In this document: in pieces, positions 8,276 through 16,522 of the stretch
Position numbering within the stretch: position 1 is the stretch's first letter
How the letters are laid out: the number at the start of each line of letters is the position of its first letter
Source of the DNA: Oligoflexia bacterium
Lineage (GTDB): Bacteria; Bdellovibrionota; UBA1018; CAIPTA01
DNA: 64,000 nt
Direction: 5' to 3'
NCBI GenBank assembly: GCA_023954355.1
Contig: JAMLID010000015.1
Coordinates: 1-64,000, forward strand
Program-made: the position numbers and the translations under genes
The notes under the pieces: model-generated
Database searches by the model: none
The model's input: the letters and a program-made list of their open reading frames with translations, nothing else
Told to the model about the DNA's origin: nothing

Positions 8276-8959
8276 ATGAAAATTTTAATTATCACAGTCA
8301 TAATGTTGTTAAACGCAAATGCATGGGCACTCCCTGTATTGAATAAAAACACTCCAGGAGCAGAAGATGTCACTGTTTTTCCTGATCACGCAGATCCAAA
8401 CTTATTTTATTTGGCTCCTAAAGCATACGTAATTTCAAAAAACGATGCTGGGATTCCCAATTTTAGTTATTTTGAGTATCGAGTAAAAGGTGTTCGCCAT
8501 GGATTTATCCAGACCACAATCACGGCTAAATTCGATACAGCTCAACTGGAAGAAGCTAAAAATAGAATCCGTGCAATATTTCCCTCAGCACAGTTCACAG
8601 CACTAGCGTTTGATTCATCCAGTGTTGAGTTTAGTGACACGCTAAAACCATTAATCGTTGCAAATGATTGTAATCACCAAGCAGGATTAGTGGGAGACGA
8701 ACAAGTGTGTTCGTTTGAAATCAGCAGAAAAGGCATCAATGTATTTCGCCCAATGCTTAAAAAAGGCATCACTATTACTACGCAAATCGCTTTTAGTATT
8801 AGCGGAGTCAAACAACAAGCTGACGGCACATATATAAACCACACAAATTCTTACAATGTGGCCGGAAGAATTGGAGATAAAGAGCTGGCTAATTACCCAG
8901 AACTTTTTATTGACGAGTACGGTAAAGTCATCAAAGCAGAATTCAACGAAGAATTTTAA
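8276..8959 (+). CDS. Secreted protein of unknown function, paralogue 3
   Basis: 227 residues with a signal peptide (hydrophobic 3-13, AWA cleavage) and a mature start LPVLNKNTPG that closely parallels LPLLAENAGI of the product at 6167. The family phrase FPDHADPNLFYLAPK is clear and is followed by beta-strand-like alternation. Two cysteines about 15 residues apart (DCNHQ and QVCSF) may form a disulfide. It is the last gene of the operon, with a strong hairpin just downstream. It is probably an extracytoplasmic beta protein; function unknown. Confidence 0.8.
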   Translation: MKILIITVIMLLNANAWALPVLNKNTPGAEDVTVFPDHADPNLFYLAPKAYVISKNDAGIPNFSYFEYRVKGVRHGFIQTTITAKFDTAQLEEAKNRIRAIFPSAQFTALAFDSSSVEFSDTLKPLIVANDCNHQAGLVGDEQVCSFEISRKGINVFRPMLKKGITITTQIAFSISGVKQQADGTYINHTNSYNVAGRIGDKELANYPELFIDEYGKVIKAEFNEEF

Positions 8960-8966
8960 TATCTTT

Positions 8967-8999
8967 AGTCAGACCCTTAAACGAATTAAGGGCCTGACT
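8967..8999. terminator. Strong hairpin, probable operon terminator
   Basis: AGTCAG 8967-8972 pairs with CTGACT 8994-8999 and CCCTTAA 8974-8980 with TTAAGGG 8986-8992, with one A.C mismatch and a five-base loop. The downstream side has only a weak T run (GTCTTATG), so termination efficiency is uncertain. Confidence 0.65.
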
Positions 9000-9081
9000 G
9001 TCTTATGCTTACAGCTTTTCTTTTTTAATAGCTTCTCTCTTATGAGTTTATTATCTTCAATCTCAAATCTTGGAGATCATT

Positions 9082-9843
9082 ATGGTAGCAATTTTTTTAT
9101 CAATCCTAATCCCTATTTTTTCTTTTTCAAATGAGGGCTTTATCGAAAAAACGATTCCCTACGGACAGAATAAATTTGAAGGCTATTATATTCGACCACT
9201 TAATAAATTAGCCCTCCCTGGAATACTAATGGTTCACAATTGGATGGGCATTACCGATGAAACTAAAGCACAAGCCAAGAGATATGCTGAGCTTGGTTAC
9301 GCTGTTTTTGCAGCAGACATATACGGCAAAGGTATTCGTCCTAAAAACACAAAAGAAGCTGCAGAACTTGCCACAAAATACAAAACGGATAGAAAATTAT
9401 TTCGCAAAAACTTAAAGCTAGCACTTACTACTTTAGAAAAAACAAATGGTATTTCTAAAAATAGAATAGCCGTTCTTGGATACTGCTTCGGCGGGACAGG
9501 AGCCATCGAGCTTGCTCGCACAGGATCCAGCGCTAAAGCCTTTATTAGTTTTCATGGTGGCCTTGATAGCCCAGAGCCCAAACTAGGAAAAAATATTAAA
9601 GGTAAAGTTGTCGCTCACCATGGAGCGATTGACCCCTTTGTTAAAGCAGATGATCTAAAGGCATTTGAAGCAGAAATGAAGACAAATAAAATAGATTATA
9701 AGATTATCCCATATGAAGGAGCCGTGCACTCTTTTACAGAAAAAGCTGCTGGGGATGATATTTCCAAGGGAGCCGCTTATAACGAGAAAGCAGATCTTCA
9801 GTCATTTCAATACACCAAAGACCTGCTCTCTGAATTGTTTTAA
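9082..9843 (+). CDS. Dienelactone hydrolase family protein, exported
   Basis: An alpha/beta hydrolase of the DLH family. The Cys-His-Asp triad is visible: nucleophile in GYCFGG, acid in AIDPF, histidine in AVHSFT near the C-terminus; the early HNWMG loop is also typical. The ATG at 9082 is chosen over the TTG at 9070 because GGAG lies 6 bases before it. The start VAIFLSILIPIFSFS is hydrophobic and looks like a signal peptide, so the enzyme probably works outside the cytoplasm, which is common for DLH proteins of Gram-negative secretomes. Substrate unknown (ester or lactone hydrolysis). It ends in a 4-bp tail-to-tail overlap with the transglycosylase gene. Confidence 0.88.
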   Translation: MVAIFLSILIPIFSFSNEGFIEKTIPYGQNKFEGYYIRPLNKLALPGILMVHNWMGITDETKAQAKRYAELGYAVFAADIYGKGIRPKNTKEAAELATKYKTDRKLFRKNLKLALTTLEKTNGISKNRIAVLGYCFGGTGAIELARTGSSAKAFISFHGGLDSPEPKLGKNIKGKVVAHHGAIDPFVKADDLKAFEAEMKTNKIDYKIIPYEGAVHSFTEKAAGDDISKGAAYNEKADLQSFQYTKDLLSELF

Positions 9844-10553
9844 CGTACTAGACAAATATCTTGATTCTGCGTCCACGAGCGAATGTTTGAGAGATGAGAA
9901 TCTTTTCTTAGCACTGCCCAGTAGCGTGCCCCACCTCTCCATGAACTACCAGATTTACCGCTAATGAGCCCATCTCTTCCGATCCAGCGATTCAATATTT
10001 TTAAACCACAGTCCAAATTTTTATATGGATCATGCAGTTCGCTTTCATTCTTAAACCCACACCCATACCCGTTACCACTTTCTATAGAAATCTGTAAAAG
10101 ACCTCTACTGATTACTGGCTTTCCCTTAGAATCATTAAAGGCCTCTTTATACTGTACCTCTGGCCTGTGACCGCTTTCCAATTGAGTCATAGATGATAAA
10201 AGATAGACCCAAAAGTTTTTCTTGTCGTTCTTACTTAAATTATCGTAATTGGCGCAAAACGAACGAATATCAGAAGGTCTTTTTGCTAATAAATCAGGAG
10301 CAGATTTCGTAATTTGATCAAAAACAAACTGACTCCACTTTGCTCCATCTCGTTGGCTAGCTTCCCATCGTGCGCGAATCACGTCAGGAGAAACATCCTC
10401 CGGTGGCTTTGGTGTTGGTTGACTAGGTGGTGGTTTAGTTGGTTCAGATGGTTTTCTCCCAAATCCGTAAGCGCTTTCATGAAGAAAGAACATACAGGTA
10501 AAAGTTAAAGTTAAAAGTGTAACAGCCCTATTTATATTAATTAAATTTCTCAT
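9840..10553 (-). CDS. Exported lytic transglycosylase-like protein (SLT fold)
   Basis: 237 residues. A signal peptide (hydrophobic 12-24) leads into a Pro-rich linker (PTKPPPSQPTPKPPEDV). The catalytic region has SSMTQLESGHRP, with Glu as the likely catalytic acid, then ISRGLLQIS and a YGCGF/DPYKNLDCGLKIL segment, the order seen in soluble lytic transglycosylases and lysozyme-like folds. Two cysteines (GCG, DCG) may pair. Such enzymes cleave peptidoglycan between MurNAc and GlcNAc. In a predatory lineage the target could be prey wall, but self-wall remodelling is equally possible. No ribosome site is evident before the ATG. Confidence 0.75.
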   Translation of the reverse strand: MRNLININRAVTLLTLTFTCMFFLHESAYGFGRKPSEPTKPPPSQPTPKPPEDVSPDVIRARWEASQRDGAKWSQFVFDQITKSAPDLLAKRPSDIRSFCANYDNLSKNDKKNFWVYLLSSMTQLESGHRPEVQYKEAFNDSKGKPVISRGLLQISIESGNGYGCGFKNESELHDPYKNLDCGLKILNRWIGRDGLISGKSGSSWRGGARYWAVLRKDSHLSNIRSWTQNQDICLVR

Positions 10554-10784
10554 TGTTAATAAATATTAACATAATGACGCGTCAAGCACAAATTATCTGA
10601 GCAATCAAGTTTAGTATTAAGTAATTGATTTTACTAATATTTTTAAAATGACAGATTTTTTAAGAAGCTGTGAGTCAAAAACCGCACTTAAAATGCGCCC
10701 CAATTACGTTAAAAGACGAAAAACACTCTTTCTGTACGACTCATAACAAATAAATCCATTAAACTAGAACCAAGGAGACTAAAA

Positions 10785-11210
10785 ATGCTTATCGCAATCT
10801 TACTAATCCCTTTTCTTTTCCATGACTCTTTCGCCTCCGTAGCCACCAAGAACAGCCCATTGGTCGTACAAGAATCTAGGCAAAAATTTAAAGTAAGCCT
10901 CAAGGTATTTGAAGAACAGTTTCAAAATCCAACAAAAGAATTAAAAACATTCTCTTTCTCGCCCTCAATGGAAAACGGTCCATTTTCAGGCATCAAAGTC
11001 AATCGGTTCTCAACGAAATGCAGACTTCCTCTATTCGGCATTCAAGAAGAAGACACCATTGAATCAATAAACGGCACCCCTTTAAGATTACCTACTGATA
11101 TTTATGAAATAGGAAGACAACTGCAAAAAGCCAAAGCAGGTCACAAGATACGAGTATCCATTTATAGAAACAGTAAGACCATCACAAACACTTACTTACT
11201 CACTAAATAA
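10785..11210 (+). CDS. Exported PDZ-domain protein, GspC C-terminus-like
   Basis: 141 residues: a short signal peptide (hydrophobic 2-13, SFA), about 40 residues of linker, then a PDZ-like domain (PLFGIQEEDTIESINGTPL, then AGHKIRVSIYRNSK). The carboxylate-binding loop is degenerate, as in the type II secretion protein GspC, and total length fits a stand-alone GspC-type PDZ module. A good ribosome site (AAGGAG) precedes the ATG. No secretion genes are adjacent. It probably binds a periplasmic partner. Confidence 0.6.
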   Translation: MLIAILLIPFLFHDSFASVATKNSPLVVQESRQKFKVSLKVFEEQFQNPTKELKTFSFSPSMENGPFSGIKVNRFSTKCRLPLFGIQEEDTIESINGTPLRLPTDIYEIGRQLQKAKAGHKIRVSIYRNSKTITNTYLLTK

Positions 11211-11211
11211 G

Positions 11212-11706
11212 CTAGTTCTTCATATATAAATAATATGGCCAGTCCGCACTAGATTGGTTATCAGAAATTTCGCTTAAACCTTCTGAAATCAAAGAACGAT
11301 CACTGGCGATTAAGGTTCCTGAATGAGACAACTGTAAAATAGCAGGTGTAATCTCTCTATAGATTCTCTCATCATGCTCTTTATCTTTTGTACCAATATC
11401 ACAATGAATTAAACATGCCCGACCCTGATTTTCAGCAGCAAAAGGCAAAAGGGTCTCTTGAGCATACCCAAGAAATAGATCTCCCTCAGGCGGCACACAA
11501 GTCGGATGACAATCGACTTCTAAATCGAAAACATAAATTTTTTTATTCGGTAAATACGTTCTTAAGTGATCATAAGTACGACCACTACCCAGACCGACCT
11601 CGACAACGAATCCCTCTAAGTTCGTTTTTTGGATTCTTTCAATCAACGCATCTAGTGACTGCTTTTGTGCACTCATTCGTCGAATTAACTTTTCTAACCT
11701 ACTCAC
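11212..11706 (-). CDS. Small SAM-dependent methyltransferase (Methyltransf_17-like)
   Basis: 164 residues starting with GTG; GAGG lies 7 bases upstream. The glycine-rich SAM-binding loop is VVEVGLGSGRTYDHLRTY, followed by acidic strand end FDLEVDCHP and later HCDIGTKDKEHD. This pattern matches the small family PF12692 (S-adenosyl-L-methionine methyltransferase), of usual length about 160. No signal peptide, so cytoplasmic. The substrate is unknown for the family. It stands alone, tail to tail with the PDZ gene. Confidence 0.75.
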   Translation of the reverse strand: MSRLEKLIRRMSAQKQSLDALIERIQKTNLEGFVVEVGLGSGRTYDHLRTYLPNKKIYVFDLEVDCHPTCVPPEGDLFLGYAQETLLPFAAENQGRACLIHCDIGTKDKEHDERIYREITPAILQLSHSGTLIASDRSLISEGLSEISDNQSSADWPYYLYMKN

Positions 11707-11790
11707 TGAACAACCTCACTTAGCGATAAATAACCAACCAAAGATATATATTTTTTTACCTTATTAAGAGCTAACGTATATGATACTAAG

Positions 11791-12102
11791 ATGAAAGTTT
11801 TTCTTCTATGCATACTTGCTACTAGCACTATAACCACTCAGGCATTCGCAGCTTATACGGAAACCTGCACAATAAAGGCCAAAGTGCTATCCGTAATTGA
11901 GAAAAAACCAAAAAAAGAGCTCTTTATTCAGGTTTTTGAATCCATGCGCGAAGAAGACAGTAACGGAAGCAAACATTGTGAATCAAAATTAAATAAAAGT
12001 ATTCGTATCCAATTAGAAAAAACAGCAAAAAAAATCTCAGTAGATGAGGTCGTTTTTTTCTTTACCTTTATTCCGAGGAAACCACTAAAAAAAATAATTT
12101 AA
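11791..12102 (+). CDS. Small secreted protein, unknown
   Basis: 103 residues with a clear signal peptide (hydrophobic 3-17, AFA). The mature part has one cysteine pair (ETCTIKAK, KHCESK) and alternating strand-like segments ending KPLKKII. No family recognised and no strong ribosome site (ATACTAAG). Its 3' end is 30 bp from the convergent serine hydrolase gene. The signal peptide makes it a likely real gene. Confidence 0.5.
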   Translation: MKVFLLCILATSTITTQAFAAYTETCTIKAKVLSVIEKKPKKELFIQVFESMREEDSNGSKHCESKLNKSIRIQLEKTAKKISVDEVVFFFTFIPRKPLKKII

Positions 12103-12132
12103 AAATTACTGAGCTATGGGAACTAAAATAAT

Positions 12133-13083
12133 CTAAAGCGAATTCCCAGCCACTAGGTCTCTATATATTCCGCCCGCAAGTACAGCAGCAGACTCATCCG
12201 AACCCGTATCTGCTAAAATTGATAACCCATACTGTCTACCATTTAGGAAAAACACAATTACTTGATGTCTCACATTTACTCGATACGGACTTCCATCTGG
12301 ATTTCGTGGACTACCTGTCTCTGGATCAACCGTTTCTCCACTATAGGTGCCTGTTTTGCCCCCTACGTATAAATTCGCAGGCAGATATTTCTTTGCTCTC
12401 GAGCTTCCAGTTCGAGATGTGTGCATTACCTTCCATAAAATCTCAGCTCCCGGATATCGCTCATTGTACGTATCAACTAAAAAATCTCCCAACTCTTTAG
12501 GTGTCAGCTCATTACCGTGAATGTCTCCCCAGTACCCCTGAAACCCTCTAGTTCTTAAATATCCCATTCTCTGAGTAAAGCCCTGAATATACTCTCTACC
12601 TCGATCAGAATTACCCTCTCCGATCTGCCTCTGTAAGTCTACCCAAGCAGTATTACTCGAAACCACAAGCATATTACAAAACAACTGTAGCTGAGACGCA
12701 CTAAGCTCACCTTGCTTCTTATCCACAAGAGCAGCACCAACAAAAACTTTAGAGACTGAAGCCCCAAACTGCTTTCTATTAGATTCCAGACTTTCATCAA
12801 TGAGAGCACCAGAACTTAAATCTCGAAGAGTCCACTGCACCGGATATCCAATCATCGACTTAGATTCACTTTTTAGTTTTTGATATGCCTCTTGCTGACT
12901 TGTCCCAAAACTTTTTCCCGAGCCCACGCTCAAAGATAGTTTTGAGCCAGAAACTTTTATAGATTTTAAGTCACGACCATCAGAAAGTTTTAAAAAATTT
13001 GGATCAGAACTTGGGTCAGAAAACTGGGCTAGCACAATTGCAGGGCAAAGAAATAGGATAGAAAAAAAGCTGAAAGCATTCAT
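12133..13083 (-). CDS. Exported class A beta-lactamase-like serine hydrolase
   Basis: 316 residues with a signal peptide (hydrophobic 3-19, LAQ). The three active-site motifs of the PBP/beta-lactamase fold are present in order: SVSK (S109 to K112), SSN (S142-N144) and KTG (K243-G245). The Glu166 omega loop of true class A enzymes is not obvious, so a wall-modifying transpeptidase or carboxypeptidase-like role is as likely as antibiotic resistance. A strong AAGGAGGAG ribosome site supports the start. It is divergent from the L,D-transpeptidase operon, which suggests a shared wall-related regulatory region. Confidence 0.78.
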   Translation of the reverse strand: MNAFSFFSILFLCPAIVLAQFSDPSSDPNFLKLSDGRDLKSIKVSGSKLSLSVGSGKSFGTSQQEAYQKLKSESKSMIGYPVQWTLRDLSSGALIDESLESNRKQFGASVSKVFVGAALVDKKQGELSASQLQLFCNMLVVSSNTAWVDLQRQIGEGNSDRGREYIQGFTQRMGYLRTRGFQGYWGDIHGNELTPKELGDFLVDTYNERYPGAEILWKVMHTSRTGSSRAKKYLPANLYVGGKTGTYSGETVDPETGSPRNPDGSPYRVNVRHQVIVFFLNGRQYGLSILADTGSDESAAVLAGGIYRDLVAGNSL

Positions 13084-13163
13084 AGAGCTCCTCCTTGAGC
13101 AAATTGAATATTAGGCTAAGTTTAGGATATCTTTGCAGAGCATAAAGAGCGAGTTAGTTTTTT

Positions 13164-13218
13164 AATGCATTGCGAAATAAAACCACACTCCACCTCTCTC
13201 GATTAAATAATGCATTGC
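13164..13218. promoter_or_regulatory. Pair of AATGCATTGC elements in a divergent control region
   Basis: AATGCATTGC occurs at 13164-13173 and again at 13209-13218, 45 bp apart, between the serine hydrolase and L,D-transpeptidase genes. The second copy sits in TTAAATAATGCATTGC; a one-mismatch copy of that 16-mer occurs at 24613-24628, upstream of the lipase-like gene. The core is palindromic (ATGCAT). Candidate binding site of an unknown regulator. Confidence 0.4.
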
Positions 13219-13286
13219 AATATACGCCTTACGGTATAAAATTACGCCTCACATTAACCACCTGCAATATTTTTTACTCTCTCTTA

Positions 13287-13315
13287 TTGACATACCGGAT
13301 AAAAATCTCTAATTT
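13287..13315 (+). promoter_or_regulatory. Probable promoter of the L,D-transpeptidase operon
   Basis: Perfect -35 TTGACA at 13287-13292, a 17-bp spacer and a weak -10 TAATTT at 13310-13315. The ATG at 13353 has a GGGGGA ribosome site. Confidence 0.5.
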
Positions 13316-13352
13316 GCATCGCATCACAACTTAAATCTTTGGGGGATGTCAA

Positions 13353-15164
13353 ATGTTCCGTTGGGCACAAATTTTCGCTTTTTTTGCAATCACACTATTC
13401 GGTTTTAATTCTTACGCTAATTTTACCATCCAAAACTATAACGAATCTCTTCCTATTTGGGGCACAACATGGAAGCCTGGCTCAGATTCTGTAAATGGCT
13501 ATTACCCAAGTTTTTACACTGGATTCGCCATTCGATCTGCTTCTGCCGAACGCATTCACATCAAAACCGCAAGAGGCAACCAAACTCGCGTATCAATCAT
13601 CGTTGATGATACAAATATGAAAGATTATATTTTTGATCTAAGCAAAAGATATACATTTTACAAAAAGGCTGAACAAGCAGGCTTAATTAATACTAAGCCC
13701 AAGAATGCAAGCTTGACCCCACACCTTGAGTACTTTAACAAAATTATTGAATCAAACGATTACGGAATTTTATCTTTTGTAAGTTCAACAGCAGCCAATA
13801 ATGAAGTTCTAAACTATAAAAAAAGCCTAGAGGTATTAGAAAAGTTAAACCCTGGACGCGTATTCAAGCTAAACATAGATCTCAGCCAAGAGTTCTTAAA
13901 GTGGAAATCATATATTAGAGCAAATCTAGCAAAAGATACTAATACGAATACCTACTTCACTAGCAATCCCGATAAAGCCGTAACTGCCCTAAGCAATATT
14001 CTTTTTGGAAGAATCACGGTTGAAAAAAAGCCAAGTGATGCGACATTAAAACAGCTAGCATATGCTTCGCAACTAGCACTTCAATCCGATGATAACGAAG
14101 TGTTTGTTCAAGAAATGGCAAAATTACTAACTCTGGTCAGTGGAAATAAATTCAACTTTAAGACCTTAAATGCCTACGACCAGTTTGTATCTCCCATTCA
14201 GTGCAACTCTGTAAGTAATTGCTGGCTTTCCTATATTGAGTTTACTGCTATATACCCAACCGGATCAGTTAAAGCGTCTACTAAAGACAAATTCGGTAAT
14301 TCAATTCCCACATTCGCCACTCCAGGTCTATGGCAATTTTTATCGAGAAGCAGCCATGAGGTAGATAATATTCGATCTGAACCTTACTACGGATGGATTC
14401 CAAAAATGGATTTCGAAGCCGCAGGAAATGGCTTCCACAATCCAGCAGTGCGCTTCTATGGAGTAAGTAGCTCTGTTAAGTCATCATTGAACATTGATTC
14501 ATCACATAATACTTTGTGGACTGTAAAACGTGGTGGAGTGTCTCACGGCTGCTTACGTTTGCCAGTTGGACATGCATGGGAACTAAGAAATATGTTTCCT
14601 GTAGCCAACGAAGATATGACGAAAATTTTCTTTTATGGCTCTAATCCAAAAGACTTTGACCTATATGATATTGATGGCGACGGAAGCCTTGAGCTAATTG
14701 GTGTCGAATACTTAGTTTCTTATGGTCTTCAAGGCGATAGCGGTCTTCCAAGCAGAGAAGGTAGCGATCTAAAAATAAGCAAAGAAGATAAGTTGAACTT
14801 TTACAAAAACCTTTACGGTTCGCGTGGAGTTTTTGAACTTAACTCATCCAATCAATACATTTTTTCAAATCCTTCTGTTTCCCTACCTTCTTATTTAGAT
14901 TTTAAGAAAAAATCTATCTCAAGCCGCGTAGAAATTAAGGGTGAATATGCTCTCTATGAAATGCCATACGAGCAAGATAAAGTTCAATTCTACGCTCCCT
15001 ATACGACTGCAGGTCTAACCGTTAAAGGTAGTTCGCCTCTCTCTAAGAGAATTGTTCGCCTTATGGGAAGAGTCAGAGGCTGTTCTCCAACCACAAATAA
15101 AGACATCTGTGGTGAATCAGCGTTTGATAAAGAAATGAACAGTCTTTTGCGTGAGGTAAGATAA
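13353..15164 (+). CDS. Exported L,D-transpeptidase (YkuD domain)
   Basis: 603 residues with a signal peptide (hydrophobic 5-19, SYA). The YkuD active-site motif GGVSHGCLRLP lies near residue 400, with the nucleophilic Cys and the usual His and Arg. Upstream are GLWQFLS and NPAVRFYGV strands of the catalytic fold. About 350 residues precede the domain and about 150 follow, much longer than standard YkuD enzymes; the C-terminal part includes DIDGDGSLELIG, like a calcium-binding or FG-GAP phrase. Such enzymes form 3-3 crosslinks or attach proteins to peptidoglycan. First gene of a three-gene operon of exported proteins; TAATG overlap with the next gene. Confidence 0.85.
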   Translation: MFRWAQIFAFFAITLFGFNSYANFTIQNYNESLPIWGTTWKPGSDSVNGYYPSFYTGFAIRSASAERIHIKTARGNQTRVSIIVDDTNMKDYIFDLSKRYTFYKKAEQAGLINTKPKNASLTPHLEYFNKIIESNDYGILSFVSSTAANNEVLNYKKSLEVLEKLNPGRVFKLNIDLSQEFLKWKSYIRANLAKDTNTNTYFTSNPDKAVTALSNILFGRITVEKKPSDATLKQLAYASQLALQSDDNEVFVQEMAKLLTLVSGNKFNFKTLNAYDQFVSPIQCNSVSNCWLSYIEFTAIYPTGSVKASTKDKFGNSIPTFATPGLWQFLSRSSHEVDNIRSEPYYGWIPKMDFEAAGNGFHNPAVRFYGVSSSVKSSLNIDSSHNTLWTVKRGGVSHGCLRLPVGHAWELRNMFPVANEDMTKIFFYGSNPKDFDLYDIDGDGSLELIGVEYLVSYGLQGDSGLPSREGSDLKISKEDKLNFYKNLYGSRGVFELNSSNQYIFSNPSVSLPSYLDFKKKSISSRVEIKGEYALYEMPYEQDKVQFYAPYTTAGLTVKGSSPLSKRIVRLMGRVRGCSPTTNKDICGESAFDKEMNSLLREVR

Positions 15165-16519
15165 TGCATTTATTTCTTAGTATATTTCTCACATTTTCTA
15201 CATTTGCTTCCATGACGAGCGACTTCAGCTCAGTCATGGAGCAAAGAAAAGGCCCTTTTGATCTCAATGTTCTACAAGGTGAATTTGAGCGTATCGTAGT
15301 CACAGAAGGACGATCACCTAAAAATTTACAATTCCAAGCAGCATTTAGAAACCCTCGTGCACAAAATTTTGCTCTAGACCATGGCGTATACTTAGGCAAC
15401 TTATTCACAACTAATTATTACGAACTGATGGGAGAATTTGTATACAACAACACTTACGGAAGCCACGCAGTTGACCACCAGGCTCTTTTATCACTAGCTT
15501 CGCAGGCAATGCCCAAAGCATCTCTCATGGTTAGAAATTGGGTTTTAGAAAAATCCTACCTGACGTATTTCCCTACTTCGAAGCTTGCAAGGGTATTTGC
15601 TCTTCGTGGAATTAGTGGAGCAGAATTTGAATTAGAGTATGCAAATTATTTTTTTAACTTTTATCTAAACTCTCTAGAAAATACCTATCAATATCTTCCA
15701 GCATTTTTGCTGGCAGTTAATAGCCCTATTATTGATTCAGCGTCTTTAGCAAAAGCTAGAAATCTAATCTCAGAAAGTTACGATAGCCTATTACTATCTT
15801 ATGGAAAAACACATCCAATGATTGTTGATCTCTATAAAATTAGAAATACCATTCACAATCAATTATCCATTAGAGTCATTAGCGAAATTGATCGATTCTT
15901 ATCTAAATACAGTGAATACCGATATAGCGGTGACCAAAATCTATATGAGATTAGAAAAATTCTTGTTTCTTATTACAATTTTTCTGCCTCTGGTATTAGA
16001 AAGCAAGCAAAAGCTATTGGCTTAAACAACATTCAAGCTGCCGCAGAGAAAATAGAAAAAAGCGGCGTCAATGAATCTTCTTTATTGGTGCTAGCGCAAG
16101 AAGCCGCTAATCTAAGAACGAATATAAGCAATGCTAGCTATATAGCTTTTCATAATAAAGCAAAAGCAATTGCTCTACTGGCTGACGTATCTAGATATAT
16201 TAATAAAGAAGTTTTAAACCTTAGTAGAGGAAATGCAAAAACAATAACAGAAATCTTACTACACACTATTTATGTAGAGGGATTCTTAATCAAAGACAAT
16301 TGGGAATACTACGTAGAAGAAATTCGTAATGGAAGCTCGTCGAAAGAAAACTTAAGCGAAGTAATTGATCTAGCAATAAGTACACTTGAAGAAAGCTTTC
16401 AACCAACTTTAGGCTCGTGGATCAAAATAGAACCTAAAATGCAATACTTTTTGGATAACACAATTAAATCATCAGCTGTAAACTCTGCAGCTTATGTTTT
16501 AGAAAATATGGGAAGATAA
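15164..16519 (+). CDS. Exported helical protein of unknown function, partner of the flanking wall genes
   Basis: 451 residues. A short signal peptide (HLFLSIFLTFSTFAS) precedes an almost wholly helical protein without cysteines or recognisable catalytic motifs. Its ATG overlaps the stop of the L,D-transpeptidase gene (TAATG) and it ends 3 bp before the dikinase-like gene. The tight coupling suggests that the three products work together, for example as a periplasmic complex with this protein as scaffold or inhibitor. That is inference from order only. Confidence 0.7.
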   Translation: MHLFLSIFLTFSTFASMTSDFSSVMEQRKGPFDLNVLQGEFERIVVTEGRSPKNLQFQAAFRNPRAQNFALDHGVYLGNLFTTNYYELMGEFVYNNTYGSHAVDHQALLSLASQAMPKASLMVRNWVLEKSYLTYFPTSKLARVFALRGISGAEFELEYANYFFNFYLNSLENTYQYLPAFLLAVNSPIIDSASLAKARNLISESYDSLLLSYGKTHPMIVDLYKIRNTIHNQLSIRVISEIDRFLSKYSEYRYSGDQNLYEIRKILVSYYNFSASGIRKQAKAIGLNNIQAAAEKIEKSGVNESSLLVLAQEAANLRTNISNASYIAFHNKAKAIALLADVSRYINKEVLNLSRGNAKTITEILLHTIYVEGFLIKDNWEYYVEEIRNGSSSKENLSEVIDLAISTLEESFQPTLGSWIKIEPKMQYFLDNTIKSSAVNSAAYVLENMGR

Positions 16520-16522
16520 AAA

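Noticed and set aside
8856-9134. 92-residue open frame overlapping the end of paralogue 3 and the start of the hydrolase
   Set aside because: It runs through a terminator hairpin and a real start, in the wrong frame, with hydrophobic low-complexity content.
11388-11723. 111-residue frame antisense to the methyltransferase
   Set aside because: No signal, no ribosome site, wholly inside a recognised gene on the other strand.
12133-13083. Acquired antibiotic-resistance beta-lactamase
   Set aside because: The SxxK, SxN and KTG motifs are present, but the class A omega-loop Glu is not evident and no mobile element is near; a wall enzyme is as likely.
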